From NCBI GenBank assembly GCA_963556255.1, contig OY744612.1, positions 22,347,532-22,411,531 on the forward strand: a stretch of 64,000 nt of DNA, given 5' to 3'. Under the pieces are notes generated by a model. It was not told the DNA's origin, ran no database searches, and worked only from the letters and a program-made list of their open reading frames with translations. The first letter of the stretch is position 1, and each line of letters begins with the position of its first letter. The position numbers and the translations under genes are program-made. The stretch is from Allolobophora icterica. Taxonomy: Eukaryota; Annelida; Clitellata; Crassiclitellata; Lumbricidae. This document shows positions 63,669-64,000 of this stretch, in pieces.

Positions 63669-64000
63669 CTACAAATGACACAGGTGGTTAGAAAAGATCC
63701 CTAATCCAATAACTTCTAAATCTAATACATCAAGGATCAATATTTTTCTGCGAGTGTCTGTTGTCTAAAAAATACTGCCTACCTGATGTTGATAGTATAC
63801 AGGGGTGCAACTGTTTTGGAGGATTCAGCATCATTCATGTTTTAAGGTTCAGTGTGAGTTCTCATGTTATAAAGAAAAAAATTTATTTGTTTTTCCCATT
63901 TCTAACAAAACCCCAACAAATTAAAATTCCATGCTTGAGCTTGTACTTCACTATAGTTTGACAAGTAAATCTCAAGTCCAAATTCATAATGTATTACTAT

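Overview
This is animal nuclear DNA from an invertebrate. Long AT-rich introns, spliced genes with GT-AG junctions, and dense transposons and microsatellites all point that way. Five or six gene models can be read, all assigned by protein similarity recalled from known families. None was checked against a database. The species cannot be named from this window.

Layout. (1) 2-820 (+): the 3' part of a single-exon rhodopsin-family neuropeptide receptor of NPY/NPF type, cut by the left edge. (2) About 970-6,470: intergenic DNA holding an intact 640-residue hAT transposase gene (- strand) and blocks of a CAAGACC-type repeat. (3) 6,480-29,508 (+): DZANK1 (double zinc ribbon and ankyrin repeat protein, linked to cilia in vertebrates). 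I resolved 18 coding exons that join in frame to 824 residues. Its introns hold LINEs, SINE-like units, a non-autonomous hAT element carrying a BED-finger gene, several hAT MITEs and tandem repeats. (4) 29,509-38,321: intergenic DNA dominated by a three-copy 2.4-kb direct array built of nested transposons. (5) 38,322-43,526 (+): CNIH4 (cornichon family ER cargo receptor), five exons, 139 residues. (6) 43,527-47,200: intergenic DNA with three well-delimited DNA transposons. (7) 48,993-56,114 (+): a bromodomain protein gene, eight coding exons. (8) 56,928-59,800 (+): exons for an NSE2-type SP-RING SUMO E3 ligase. (9) 61,985-63,668 (-): the C-terminal half of RRP36, an rRNA-processing factor, running off the right edge.

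The most interesting gene observation is that items 7 and 8 may be one gene. The bromodomain ORF stops at a TAG that lies inside a possible splice donor. The phase at that donor matches the first SP-RING exon, the joined model stays in frame for 855 residues, and no separate NSE2 N-terminus was found between them. This would be a bromodomain to SP-RING fusion. The two-gene reading remains possible.

The second theme is the transposon record. At least eight hAT-type elements can be delimited to the base by terminal inverted repeats, most with good 8-bp target duplications. There is also a Harbinger-like element, a family with GGCGGCGATC ends and 10-13 bp target duplications, a tiny hairpin family in three copies, and LINE remains whose 3' ends match short dispersed fragments elsewhere in the window.
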